Program-made: the position numbers and the translations under genes
Assembly: GCA_045123575.1 (NCBI GenBank)
Contig: JBGVKG010000047.1
Location: forward strand, 1 to 64,000
DNA from: SVEL01 sp045123575
GTDB lineage: Bacteria > Bacillota > Clostridia > Lachnospirales > Lachnospiraceae
DNA length: 64,000 bases
Direction: 5' to 3'
In this document: one piece after another, positions 42,551-51,440 of the stretch
Position numbering within the stretch: position 1 is the stretch's first letter
Layout of the letters: each line of letters starts with the position of its first letter
Notes under the pieces: model-generated
Databases searched by the model: none
Seen by the model: the letters and a program-made list of their open reading frames with translations, nothing else
Told to the model about the DNA's origin: nothing

Positions 42551-44017
42551 CTAAAACCTGCCCTTTCTTCTGCCTCTTTTCACAAATATAGATTTGTATC
42601 CCAGTGCACCTAGAGGATATCTGACCATATAATCCTTCAAATCCTCTCCATTATTAATATCTGCCGCCGCCATCGGCATTAGATATGGGAAATCAAAGCT
42701 CTTAAGCCTAGATAAATGTCCTATGACAAACAACCAAGCCATAATCACTCCAAAAAAACCGAAAATCGCCGCCATAAATATAGCAAAATACTTCAATATT
42801 CTATAAGCAGATGCCAGTTCCTCATTTGGTATAGCAAAGGATGCCAATGCAGTAACTGCCACCACTATAACTATCATAGGACTAACTGCTCCTGCCTCCA
42901 CCGCTGCCTGTCCAATAATCAGACCTCCCACTATACCAATGGTGCTTCCCATCGGTCCCGGCACCCTGACACCAGCCTCACGCAACAATTCAAATGCAAG
43001 CTCCATTATGAGTACCTCTATCAGCGCAGGAAACGGTACGTTTTGTCTAGCTGTTGCCAATGTCATAATAAGAGCCGTAGGTAAAATCTCAGGATGAAAA
43101 TTCACTACTGCAAGATAAATCGCCGGAAAACACATAGCGATAATCGCCGCCACGTGCCTTATAATCCTGGCAAATGACACAACCATAAACCTATTGTAAT
43201 AGTCATCTACTGTCTGAAAAAAGCTTCCATAGCAAGTAGGTAACAATAATGCCACCGGTGTATTATCCACAAATAACGCCACCCTGCCATTCAAAATCTC
43301 CATAGCCGCCTTATCCGGCCTCTCCGTAGTCTGATACTGTGGAAAAGGCGACCATTCACACTCCTCTGTCAACTGCTCAATTATACCCGTATCAGTCAGC
43401 CCCTCTATCTGCAAATTCGACAGCCTCTCATCTATCTCCTTAAGCACACTATCTCTTACCAACCCTTCCACATATGCTATGGCCACTGTAGTATTGGTTA
43501 TATTCCCCATTATCTTTTCCTTTACCTTGAACTTATCACTTCGTATCCTTTTTCTAAGAAGTGCTGTATTACACTTTACCGCATCGGCGAAGCCTTCTCT
43601 AGAGCCTCTAAGCACCTTCTCCCTGCTAGACTCACCTACACCCATCATAGGATAGCCCTTGCTCTTTATCTTTATAGCCTTGTCATAACCATCTATAAGC
43701 ACCACGCCATCGCCTATCATGATACCCATGATAACCTCCGACAAGTCCTTTAGCTCTTTCACATCAGTAATACCCAGTGCATTATCCTTTATATACTCAT
43801 ACTGCTCCTGTGGCTCCATACACCACAGCCTATTTATCAGCTTGCCTATAACTGTCTCCTCTATGGTCAGATTATTGATTGCCACCTCCACATAGTAGAT
43901 ACATGCCTCAACCTTCTTTTCCTCTCCAAGCTTCATCTTCCTACACTTTATATCATCACAATCCTTTATGTGCTCATCTATGGCCGCCATATTATCCTTC
44001 AAACTCTTTGTCAACAT
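42551..44017 (-). CDS. gerAA: GerA-family spore germination protein
   Basis: A 488-aa subunit of a germinant receptor in the inner spore membrane. The N-terminal soluble half contains VEGLVRDSVLKEIDERL and SPFPQYQTTERPDKAAMEIL; then FVDNTPVALLLPTCYGSFFQ, PALIEVLIMELAFELLREAG and VRVPGPMGSTIGIVGGLIIG, the most conserved block of the family, lead through five membrane helices. It is cotranscribed with the GerAB-GerAC fusion 3 bp downstream. The nutrient is unknown. Confidence 0.93.
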   Translation of the reverse strand: MLTKSLKDNMAAIDEHIKDCDDIKCRKMKLGEEKKVEACIYYVEVAINNLTIEETVIGKLINRLWCMEPQEQYEYIKDNALGITDVKELKDLSEVIMGIMIGDGVVLIDGYDKAIKIKSKGYPMMGVGESSREKVLRGSREGFADAVKCNTALLRKRIRSDKFKVKEKIMGNITNTTVAIAYVEGLVRDSVLKEIDERLSNLQIEGLTDTGIIEQLTEECEWSPFPQYQTTERPDKAAMEILNGRVALFVDNTPVALLLPTCYGSFFQTVDDYYNRFMVVSFARIIRHVAAIIAMCFPAIYLAVVNFHPEILPTALIMTLATARQNVPFPALIEVLIMELAFELLREAGVRVPGPMGSTIGIVGGLIIGQAAVEAGAVSPMIVIVVAVTALASFAIPNEELASAYRILKYFAIFMAAIFGFFGVIMAWLFVIGHLSRLKSFDFPYLMPMAAADINNGEDLKDYMVRYPLGALGYKSIFVKRGRRKGRF

Positions 44018-44206
44018 ATATACCTCTCATATCCTGTCGCCTTCGCACCTACAACATCCATAGGTAAGTACCTGCTTATACATCTCTTACATTATAGAAA
44101 GTTATTTTTTACTCAATTCACCATATTTATGCAGCTACACCAAAAGAATTCTATAAGATATTTCCATATTGTACCTTGTATACAAAATGCATTTATTCCT
44201 TGCTTT

Positions 44207-44277
44207 TTTCCATAGAAAAATATATACTTTATAATCATAAACAACGACTATATGTCTAGAAAAACTATACCTAGACA
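44207..44277 (+). promoter_or_regulatory. ispE promoter with a small inverted repeat
   Basis: TTTCCA (44207-44212), 17-bp spacer, TATAAT (44230-44235). Just downstream TGTCTAG / CTAGACA (44253-44259 and 44271-44277) is a perfect 7-bp inverted repeat that could be an operator or leader hairpin. The rest of 44018-44206 shows no gene. Confidence 0.5.
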
Positions 44278-44296
44278 CGACATCAGGAGGTAATAA

Positions 44297-45190
44297 ATGG
44301 ATTATATAAGAGTAAGAGCACACGGAAAAATCAATCTAGGATTAGATGTATTAGGTAGACGTGACAATGGCTACCATGATGTTCGTATGATAATGCAGTC
44401 AGTTGGCCTGTATGATAATGTGGAGATAGTAAACCTTGGAAATTCTGCATCTGGTAAACCAGAGATAGATATAGATACAAATCTTAAATACTTGCCAAAT
44501 AATGAAAATAACTTGGCATATAAAGCAGCTATGCTACTTATGGAAGAATTCTACATATCAAAGCATATAGCTATCCGTATCAAAAAAATGATACCTGTAG
44601 CTGCCGGTATGGCCGGTGGAAGTGCTGATGCCGCAGCAGTTCTTAAAGGCGTAAATAAGCTCTTTGGTTTAGGGCTGTCAAATGAGGAATTAAAGAAACG
44701 AGGCGTAACATTAGGTGCTGATATACCATACTGTATCGACGGTGGAACAGCACTGTCTGAGGGTATAGGCGAGATACTTACACCGCTTCCTCCTATGCCA
44801 CCATGTATCATTCTTCTTGTTAAGCCACCTATAAACGTATCTACTAAGCTAGTTTACGAGAAACTTGATTCCAAAGAGATAGAATATCACCCTGATATAG
44901 ATGGTATGATAGAGACTATCAAAGCAGGTGACTTAGTAGGTATGGCTTCTAAGCTTGGCAATGTACTTCAGACCGTAACCGAAGCCGAATATCCTATTAT
45001 CACCGATATAAAAGAAAAAATGCTTAGTATGGGAGCCCTTAACTCTATGATGAGCGGTAGTGGACCTACAGTATTTGGTATCTTCAATGACAGAGCTAAG
45101 GCAAAGGAGGCCTATACCTTCTTTAAGACTTCTAATCTAGGCAAGCAGGTATTCCTTACAGATGGAGGTAATGGAGATGAAAGATATTAG
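44297..45190 (+). CDS. ispE: 4-diphosphocytidyl-2-C-methylerythritol kinase
   Basis: A 297-aa GHMP kinase of the MEP isoprenoid pathway. RVRAHGKINLGLDVLGRRDN carries the start motif with Lys11; PVAAGMAGGSADAAAVLKG is the ATP-binding loop; GADIPYCIDGGTAL is the substrate block, and MMSGSGPTVFGIF closes the fold. GGAGG precedes the ATG. The GntR gene begins 14 bp before its stop codon, so the two form an operon. Confidence 0.95.
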   Translation: MDYIRVRAHGKINLGLDVLGRRDNGYHDVRMIMQSVGLYDNVEIVNLGNSASGKPEIDIDTNLKYLPNNENNLAYKAAMLLMEEFYISKHIAIRIKKMIPVAAGMAGGSADAAAVLKGVNKLFGLGLSNEELKKRGVTLGADIPYCIDGGTALSEGIGEILTPLPPMPPCIILLVKPPINVSTKLVYEKLDSKEIEYHPDIDGMIETIKAGDLVGMASKLGNVLQTVTEAEYPIITDIKEKMLSMGALNSMMSGSGPTVFGIFNDRAKAKEAYTFFKTSNLGKQVFLTDGGNGDERY

Positions 45191-45848
45191 CTTGAAGATA
45201 GACGACTATCTACCACTTAGAGATGTTGTTTTCAATACACTTAGAAATGCTATTTTAACAGGTGAGTTAGAGCCAGGCGAGAGACTGATGGAGATAAAAC
45301 TGGCAGATAAACTAGGAGTAAGTCGTACCCCTATCCGTGAAGCTATCCGTAAGTTAGAACTTGAAGGCTTAGTCGTAAATACTCCTAGAAAAGGTGCTGA
45401 AGTAGCCAATATTACTTCAGAGGATTTACGAGATGTGCTAGAGGTTCGCCGTAGTCTTGAGATACTCGCAACCAACCTTGCCTGTGACAAGATAACAGAA
45501 GCCGAACTATCCGAGTTGTATGCCAATATAGAAAGCTTTAAGATATCTATAGAAACTGAAGCAGCAACAGAAATTGCTTTAACAGATGTAGGCTTTCACG
45601 ACATTATATATCGAGCAACTGGCAATGCTCGTCTCATACAGATACTAGGCAATCTCCGAGAGCAGATGTATCGCTACAGATTAGAGTACATCAAAGACCA
45701 CGACTCATGGAATCGCCTTTTGACAGAGCACACTGCCATCTACAATGCCATCAAAAATCGCGATAAAGAAGCCGCTGCCACAGCTATCTTAACTCACATA
45801 GACAATCAAGAGATAACTATTCGTGATAAAATGGGCTTTAATAAATAG
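45177..45848 (+). CDS. GntR-family (FCD) transcription regulator
   Basis: A 223-aa repressor-type protein. The N-terminal winged helix (VVFNTLRNAILTGELEPGER, LGVSRTPIREAIRKLELEGL) is unmistakably GntR; the C-terminal FCD helical domain has FHDIIYRATGNARLI and HTAIYNAIKNRDKEAA, with Asp and His positions for metal or ligand. I start at the ATG at 45177 with GGAGG 8 nt upstream. It overlaps ispE, but isoprenoid control is not implied, as this arrangement is common. The ligand is unknown. Confidence 0.88.
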   Translation: MKDISLKIDDYLPLRDVVFNTLRNAILTGELEPGERLMEIKLADKLGVSRTPIREAIRKLELEGLVVNTPRKGAEVANITSEDLRDVLEVRRSLEILATNLACDKITEAELSELYANIESFKISIETEAATEIALTDVGFHDIIYRATGNARLIQILGNLREQMYRYRLEYIKDHDSWNRLLTEHTAIYNAIKNRDKEAAATAILTHIDNQEITIRDKMGFNK

Positions 45849-45876
45849 TTTTTAATCACAAAATACTATGTAACTA

Positions 45877-46554
45877 ACATAATTTATATTATCAGAAGCC
45901 TAGCAGAATATTTGCTAGGCTTCTTTTATATTGTGCTTGGATATATTACATATAACCATCAGCTATCTACAGGTATTTTTCTGTGCTCGACTCGAGAACA
46001 CTCATTTTTCTAAATGCCGTTTTTCAAAGAGCTTATTATTTTTGTCTTTTATATGTCAGACAGCTACGCCAGATGATGATTTGTGTGGATGAGTACAGCG
46101 ACCTCCAAGATGTTCTATATATTTACGTTCATCAGCGAAACTGTAAACAGTTTCGGTCATTTATGCAGATTTTCGTTAAGTTTTTATAGTTCGCCCGAGC
46201 AAGCACACCGCATAGCTCGAAGCTGTTTGACGAAGCTCGCCCCTTATAATAGGGCGAGCGAGGAGTTCTACAGAGCTATGCGGCTTGTCCAATAAAAGCT
46301 TGTGAGGGCGAACGTATAAAAATAGAAAATCAAATCAAGCTGTACTCACCACGCAAACATCACTAGCTAAGCGGTCTGCCTCGATAAAAGACAAAAGCTT
46401 TTTTGAAAAACGGCATATAAGAAAAATTGAGCAACCTCTCAAGGCACAGAAAAATATCTGTAGACAGCTTGATGGTTGTAGATGCACTATGTCTAGCACG
46501 ATATAAAAGAAGCCTGAAACAAACGCTTCAAGCTTCTGATAATATAAATTATGT
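45877..46554. repeat. 678-bp imperfect palindrome, non-coding
   Basis: The two halves are inverted copies throughout. Nested pairs seen: 45877-45899 with 46532-46554 (23 bp perfect), 45918-45931 with 46501-46514 (14), 45974-45986 with 46444-46456 (13), 46014-46028 with 46402-46416 (15), 46041-46052 with 46384-46395 (12), 46091-46099 with 46339-46347 (9), 46189-46196 with 46306-46313 (8), 46208-46218 with 46273-46283 (11), and a centre 46235-46242 with 46252-46259 (8). The left half carries an extra hairpin at 46136-46155 (CGAAACTG / CAGTTTCG). The open frames inside lack ribosome-binding sites and overlap the pairing. Each end carries a terminator-like hairpin. Confidence 0.85.
45894..45928 (+). 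terminator. gntR terminator within the palindrome
   Basis: AGAAGCCTAGC / GCTAGGCTTCT, 11-bp perfect stem, 9-nt loop, followed by TTT. It may end the ispE-gntR transcript before the rest of the palindrome is copied; a similar weaker hairpin sits in the mirrored end. Confidence 0.8.
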
Positions 46555-46669
46555 ATAGACAACAGTACTTTGCGAATTATTGATAAATAACCCTTGATTT
46601 TGCTCTTTATACATAATACAATATAGTTAGAACTAAAGTTTTTTAGACATTGTGTCGATTAATTAATAA

Positions 46670-46742
46670 AGAAGCCCACTTTATGGCTTCTAGAATGTTA
46701 CTATAAACGTACCACGGAGGGTACCAGTGGCCGCAACGCGGC
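46670..46742 (+). other. hairpin-rich leader of the 206-aa gene
   Basis: Three small hairpins precede the gene: AGAAGCC / GGCTTCT (46671-46692), CCAC / GTGG (46712-46730) and GCCGC / GCGGC (46730-46742). No known riboswitch pattern is recognised. The region 46555-46669 shows nothing else. Confidence 0.4.
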
Positions 46743-46757
46743 AGAATGGAGTCAATT

Positions 46758-47378
46758 ATGAGTGATATTAATCTTAATTACAATTCAACTATTCAGTCTA
46801 ACTATGATGCGTTCAAGAGCACATCCAAGACTGACAATACTAAGAAAAATGAAACTACAGCTAATGCAACCTCTACATCAAAGGCTGAAACTGACACAAC
46901 AAAGCAGACAGCAGAAGGCGTTGTATATGAGAGCTCAAATATTAAAAATATGTCCGAAGCTGACAGAGCTGCTTTAGTAAAGAAACTTCAGGCAGATGTA
47001 GAAGCTAGAACATCCCAGCTTAGAAGCTTAGTTGAGAAGATGTTCTTACAACAGAGCGAGAAGGCAACTACAGCTAATGGCGATATATGGAAATTTCTCG
47101 CTAGTGGTGAATACACCGTAGATGCTGAGACACAGGCTGCTGCCAAAGAAGCTATCTCAGAAGATGGCTACTGGGGTGTTGAGCAGACATCACAGCGTAT
47201 CTTCGATATGGCTATGGCATTATCTGGCGGTGACGAAGACAAGATGGATAAGATGCTAAACGCATTTGAGAAGGGCTTCAAGCAAGCAACAGAGGCTTGG
47301 GGCAAAGAGCTTCCAGACATATCACAGAAAACTTACGCAGCAGTACACGAGAAGTTCGCAAACTACAAGAACGAATAA
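46758..47378 (+). CDS. conserved hypothetical protein of Lachnospiraceae type
   Basis: A 206-aa soluble protein with a Ser/Thr/Asn/Lys-rich N-terminal 60 residues and a helical C-terminal part: MSEADRAALVKKLQADVEAR, then ISEDGYWGVEQTSQRIFDMA and EDKMDKMLNAFEKGFKQATE. No named domain recognised; the low-complexity head with helical tail resembles proteins found near flagellar or secretion genes, but no such genes are here. I start at the ATG at 46758 (GGAG 6 nt upstream). It ends in a 13-bp terminator shared with sipL. Confidence 0.6.
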   Translation: MSDINLNYNSTIQSNYDAFKSTSKTDNTKKNETTANATSTSKAETDTTKQTAEGVVYESSNIKNMSEADRAALVKKLQADVEARTSQLRSLVEKMFLQQSEKATTANGDIWKFLASGEYTVDAETQAAAKEAISEDGYWGVEQTSQRIFDMAMALSGGDEDKMDKMLNAFEKGFKQATEAWGKELPDISQKTYAAVHEKFANYKNE

Positions 47379-47436
47379 GAGAAGGCTGTTAAGACAGAAG
47401 TTACAGAAGCATAAACACTTATTCTCCTTTTATAAT

Positions 47437-47475
47437 CCCCTAACTTATACTACAATATAAGTTAGGGGACTCCTT
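47437..47475. terminator. terminator between convergent genes
   Basis: CCCCTAACTTATA / TATAAGTTAGGGG, 13-bp perfect stem with a 6-nt loop; on the plus strand ACTCCTTTTT follows. Confidence 0.8.
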
Positions 47476-47478
47476 TTT

Positions 47479-49053
47479 CTATATATCCTTAACTACCAAT
47501 AGCATATCTCCTTCTGCTATTTCATCTCCCTTAAGTTCATTAACCTTTCGGATATTATCAACTGTAGTATAATATCTCTTGGCTATTTTCCACAACGTAT
47601 CACCCTTTTTCACAAAATATCCTGTCATACTAGGTATAGCCTTTAGCTTCTCCATATCAAGCGGCGCTTCCTCCACATCTAATATAACCTCTTCCCCCAT
47701 ACTTCCCAATATAAGCGTATCAAATACAGCTACAGCCTTAGCCTCTATCTCGTTATTACCAACCATCACAGTAGTAAGTTGTTCCAATGACGGACGTATA
47801 AACACCATAGCATCGGATGTTATACCTGGCGCCTCTATCTGATGACTAAACGGTATAATCTCACTGGCGACACTTATAGGACGCATATCATCAGATGAAA
47901 TATACATAAGATTTATACATACATAACCTTGAGCTGTTATTGTATCAGGCTTTTCCTCAGGATCATTCACTCTTATCTCATCTAGCTTCACTATTCCTTC
48001 ACTGCCTAAAAGTTGCATCACATTTCCACCAGACTGATTAAGCTTTAGCTTATCACTGACCTTTGCCTTAGACTGATTGCGCATCAATATAGTATTATAT
48101 GTAATCTTCTCAACTGTCGGATTTAATTCACACCCCGTTGAATAGATATCACTTATATACTCTATACATTCTTCGCTATACACCTTTATGCCAAGCTCTA
48201 TTACCGCATCCAACTCTATAATACGCTGCTCACCATCCTGATCAGGTCTAGGCTGAACATTTACCGATGATATACTCATCTCTATATCAGGTATCATCCC
48301 CTCTGCACAAGCTGCCTCCACTACTCCACTAAAAGGAACCACTGTATCAACCCACTGTACAGGGGCGTGCTCTTCCTCCACCTCGTAAAGTACCATCGCA
48401 CTTATCTCTCCACTTATTGATATCTTTCCATCCAATACTCTCGCCGATGTATTCTTAAGCCTTACCGTATTCCACAGTATGTTATAGATATTACCCTTAT
48501 TAGAAGGGATATTTAATTCCTCTCTTACTCGAAGAATATCTCTCTTGCTCACTGCTATTTGGGAAATGTCAACCTTTTTCATAAGACAGTCTGCCATGCT
48601 AGCATCTACATCCCCTAATGCAACCGCAGGAGACACCTCATACACATCCTCCGCCACAGCCTCAAGAGACACCACAGCTCTCGCACTTATCTTTCTAGTA
48701 TTGATTATACCGATATTTAAATCCTCTATATCCCATTTAACATTTACATTATCACCCTCGCGAAGTCCCTCCAACAAAAGATTCTCATCAAAGGAAATAC
48801 TTCCCTCCATATTATGTAGTCGTTTGCCACCACTATTGCATATATACAACAGTCTAAACTGCAATCTTCCCGTTATGTTCACTCTTCCATCTGTGATTCT
48901 TAATGTATCTATAATCACATTTCCCTCACTGGTGATTACTCCATCTATGTCAGCTCGTACATCTGGCACTATAAAATCATCATCTAGCGTTATCTGTGTA
49001 ACCGTTCTGCTTTTTAGCCTATTCATGCGTATGTTTTTCTTTATAAGCTCCAT
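47479..49053 (-). CDS. sipL: SipL-like spore morphogenesis protein (DUF3794-LysM)
   Basis: A 524-aa protein. Residues 1-465 hold repeated DUF3794-type beta domains (ITLDDDFIVPDVRADIDGVI, LDGKISISGEISAMVLYEVE, DTITAQGYVCINLMYISSDD). The C-terminus (about 475-522) is a LysM domain (GYFVKKGDTLWKIAKRYYTT). This architecture matches SipL, which binds SpoIVA and attaches the coat in clostridia. It is transcribed towards the plus-strand 206-aa gene, with a PrcB-like gene following upstream after 48 bp. Confidence 0.9.
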   Translation of the reverse strand: MELIKKNIRMNRLKSRTVTQITLDDDFIVPDVRADIDGVITSEGNVIIDTLRITDGRVNITGRLQFRLLYICNSGGKRLHNMEGSISFDENLLLEGLREGDNVNVKWDIEDLNIGIINTRKISARAVVSLEAVAEDVYEVSPAVALGDVDASMADCLMKKVDISQIAVSKRDILRVREELNIPSNKGNIYNILWNTVRLKNTSARVLDGKISISGEISAMVLYEVEEEHAPVQWVDTVVPFSGVVEAACAEGMIPDIEMSISSVNVQPRPDQDGEQRIIELDAVIELGIKVYSEECIEYISDIYSTGCELNPTVEKITYNTILMRNQSKAKVSDKLKLNQSGGNVMQLLGSEGIVKLDEIRVNDPEEKPDTITAQGYVCINLMYISSDDMRPISVASEIIPFSHQIEAPGITSDAMVFIRPSLEQLTTVMVGNNEIEAKAVAVFDTLILGSMGEEVILDVEEAPLDMEKLKAIPSMTGYFVKKGDTLWKIAKRYYTTVDNIRKVNELKGDEIAEGDMLLVVKDI

Positions 49054-49101
49054 ACCCTTCCACCTTTTCTATATTATCTACTCTTATATATGCAGACTCC
49101 A

Positions 49102-49530
49102 TCAATTAAATACCACCGACTTGCCCACATTCTCCACTCGCAAAACTATATATGGATAAGACACAATCTGCTCTACCTTTTCCTGCCTAGAAGGCCCTAT
49201 CAATGTTGTTTCTACGATTATGGCATTACTGCTCTCATACAACTGATTGACCTCTATGGTGTATCCACCTGTTGGCTGAGCACCATAACAAACTATAATA
49301 TATAGCTTGTCGCTACATAGATAAGACAGTCTATTTATCTCATCCTTATTCTCTTCTATGCACTCATAGACCTCTGCCGGAATATTTTCCTCCTCCACTA
49401 TTTCATAAGATATATCTCGTAGTTTCTCTCTGTCTATAGGAGTATAACACCTATAGATTAAATAAATGACCGCTGACACAATGCCTGCTACAAGCACTGC
49501 TACTATGCACTTTTTTATCCACCCTTTCAA
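49102..49530 (-). CDS. PrcB-domain membrane protein
   Basis: A 142-aa protein with one N-terminal membrane segment (residues 7-28) and a C-terminal PrcB-like domain: IVCYGAQPTGGYTIEVNQLY and VSYPYIVLRVENVG show the TGGY and YP signatures. PrcB domains occur in protease-complex regulators. The start codon is TTG with GGGAG six nt upstream. It lies in the same direction as sipL, upstream of it, and may be in its operon. Confidence 0.65.
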   Translation of the reverse strand: MKGWIKKCIVAVLVAGIVSAVIYLIYRCYTPIDREKLRDISYEIVEEENIPAEVYECIEENKDEINRLSYLCSDKLYIIVCYGAQPTGGYTIEVNQLYESSNAIIVETTLIGPSRQEKVEQIVSYPYIVLRVENVGKSVVFN

Positions 49531-49589
49531 TTATAGCTCCCTAGTTATGTATCTATATATATTTATGCCCTATGACCAATATAAAGAAC

Positions 49590-49620
49590 AAAAATCCCGT
49601 AGACCGCTAGCCTACGGGAT
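49590..49620 (-). terminator. terminator of the ABC transporter operon
   Basis: ATCCCGTAG / CTACGGGAT, 9-bp stem with a 9-nt loop, followed on the minus strand by TTTTTG. Confidence 0.85.
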
Positions 49621-49628
49621 ACATAAAA

Positions 49629-51440
49629 CTATTCAGTTATAAGCTTTAAAACGCTCTTCTTCATATATTTTCTTATAGGTATCAGTACACTGACTAAGCT
49701 AAATCCTAAGACAATGGCCAATATCAGTATTACCTGTGTAGCGGAAACAAAACCATTTATGTCAAATATATACTTAACCGCAATAGCCGCCACATAATAC
49801 AATCCGAAAGCAATGCATAGCGACAATACATTCTTAATGGTCTTTTCTAGTATAATCTGTAGCTTAATAACCCTTTTAGATACACCGAATATCTGAAGAT
49901 AGCCCAATTCTCTTTTACGATAAAATAAGTCCATATCAATATCATTTTTTATAAATATCGTAGCCAGCACTGCCACTGCCGCAAAGGCACATACTATTAT
50001 CTTGCTGACCATATCTATCATAAACTGTATGCCGCTTATTTTTTCATCCCACACTGATAACGCACCAACCATTACATCTTCTTTTATGTAATTATATAGC
50101 TTATCATCATTGTACAGATTAGGGATTTTTACTAGGCAATCATCTGTATCTATCAACGTTCCATATGTACTAATCTCAGCATAAGGCACATATACTATAT
50201 GCTCATTCTCTATCTCACCATAATACAAGTCTGCCATATATATAGACACATCTATATTTTCGTCATTTTCCATATCAGCCACTACACCAGATACGGTATA
50301 CTCTTTATCACTCACAGATATATTATCACCAAGGCAATCAGCTACATTTTCATTTCCGACCAGCTCTTCCGCCAGTTTATAGCTTACCAATACTTCCTTT
50401 TCCGATTTCGGAAAACTTCCATATTTAATCAGATTACCATAAGACAATACACTGTCCCCGTCCTCAAGGAGTGGATAACAAACATATTCTTCCTCTTGTA
50501 CTATATACAGGTCATATCTTTTTGCATCACTACAAACAGATTTTATATTATAGTCATACAGATTACGATACACGCTGATTACTTCCATAGGATATTGTTC
50601 CATGCTATATCTTATACATTCCTTTTTGAAATTGCCCTGAACCGCAAAGCATATAAGAAGCATAGTAATAATGACTGTAATAGGTAGCAGCGCCCTTATA
50701 CGGTACTTTTCTTTATTTCTTCTAAAGATAAATGGCAACAATACCTTTAATGAATTATTACTCTGGCTAATATCTACATTTGACATCACATCTTCTTTTG
50801 CAGCTATTTGATTATGTATAACATCCCCCACCTTACCATAATCTAAATATATTATCTCATCTGCTATATCATCAAAATAGCTCTCATGAGTAGAAATAAT
50901 TATAATTCTTCCCTCTTTTTTCAATCTGGAAAAAGTATTCGCCACCTCTTTAGAATTCCTTTTATCCAAAGACGCTGTAGGCTCGTCTGCCAATATAACC
51001 GAAGGATTTACAATCAATGAACGTATAATCGATATACGCTGCCTCTGTCCACCCGATAACTGGTCCGGATATCTGTCCAAAAGTTCTTCTACATCCAATT
51101 CCTTGGCATATCGTCTGATAATCTCCTCACTGTTGCTGATATACAGTAGATTTTCCAAGACTGTCATATGGGAAATCAACAGACTCCTTTGAAATATATA
51201 TCCAAACTCCCTACGCAGTTTTGCTCTTTTCTTATTTTTTGATTCATTTACCTGCTGACCCTTAAAAAAATACTCTCCCTCATATTCACTGTCCAGTCCA
51301 CCTAATATGTTCAGTAATGTAGTCTTTCCACATCCACTTACTCCCTTTATGACATATATTTTATTTTCCTGAAATCTATAAGTGATACCCTTCAATACTT
51401 CTCTATCATATCTTTTTATAAGATTTTTCACCTCTATCAT
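49629..51440 (-). CDS. ABC transporter, ATPase fused to FtsX-like permease
   Basis: A 603-aa protein. Residues 1-215 form the ATPase: Walker A GVSGCGKTT, signature LSGGQRQR, Walker B VILADEPTASLD. Residues 245-603 form a membrane domain with one helix near 250, a large extracellular loop, and three C-terminal helices (KIIVCAFAAVAVLATIFI, LCIAFGLYYVAAIAV, VILILAIVLGFSLVSVLI), the MacB/FtsX topology. Such proteins export peptides or lipoproteins. Its ATG overlaps the stop of the upstream ABC gene by 4 bp (ATGA). Confidence 0.85.
   Translation of the reverse strand: MIEVKNLIKRYDREVLKGITYRFQENKIYVIKGVSGCGKTTLLNILGGLDSEYEGEYFFKGQQVNESKNKKRAKLRREFGYIFQRSLLISHMTVLENLLYISNSEEIIRRYAKELDVEELLDRYPDQLSGGQRQRISIIRSLIVNPSVILADEPTASLDKRNSKEVANTFSRLKKEGRIIIISTHESYFDDIADEIIYLDYGKVGDVIHNQIAAKEDVMSNVDISQSNNSLKVLLPFIFRRNKEKYRIRALLPITVIITMLLICFAVQGNFKKECIRYSMEQYPMEVISVYRNLYDYNIKSVCSDAKRYDLYIVQEEEYVCYPLLEDGDSVLSYGNLIKYGSFPKSEKEVLVSYKLAEELVGNENVADCLGDNISVSDKEYTVSGVVADMENDENIDVSIYMADLYYGEIENEHIVYVPYAEISTYGTLIDTDDCLVKIPNLYNDDKLYNYIKEDVMVGALSVWDEKISGIQFMIDMVSKIIVCAFAAVAVLATIFIKNDIDMDLFYRKRELGYLQIFGVSKRVIKLQIILEKTIKNVLSLCIAFGLYYVAAIAVKYIFDINGFVSATQVILILAIVLGFSLVSVLIPIRKYMKKSVLKLITE

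Noticed and set aside
45877..46554. Group II intron, OLE, ROOL or other known large RNA
   Set aside because: No domain V-like hairpin, no partner gene such as oapA, and the whole-length mirror symmetry is unlike those RNAs.
45983..46562. Three open frames of 68-75 codons inside the 678-bp palindrome
   Set aside because: No ribosome-binding sites, they overlap the paired arms, and they are low in protein-like features.
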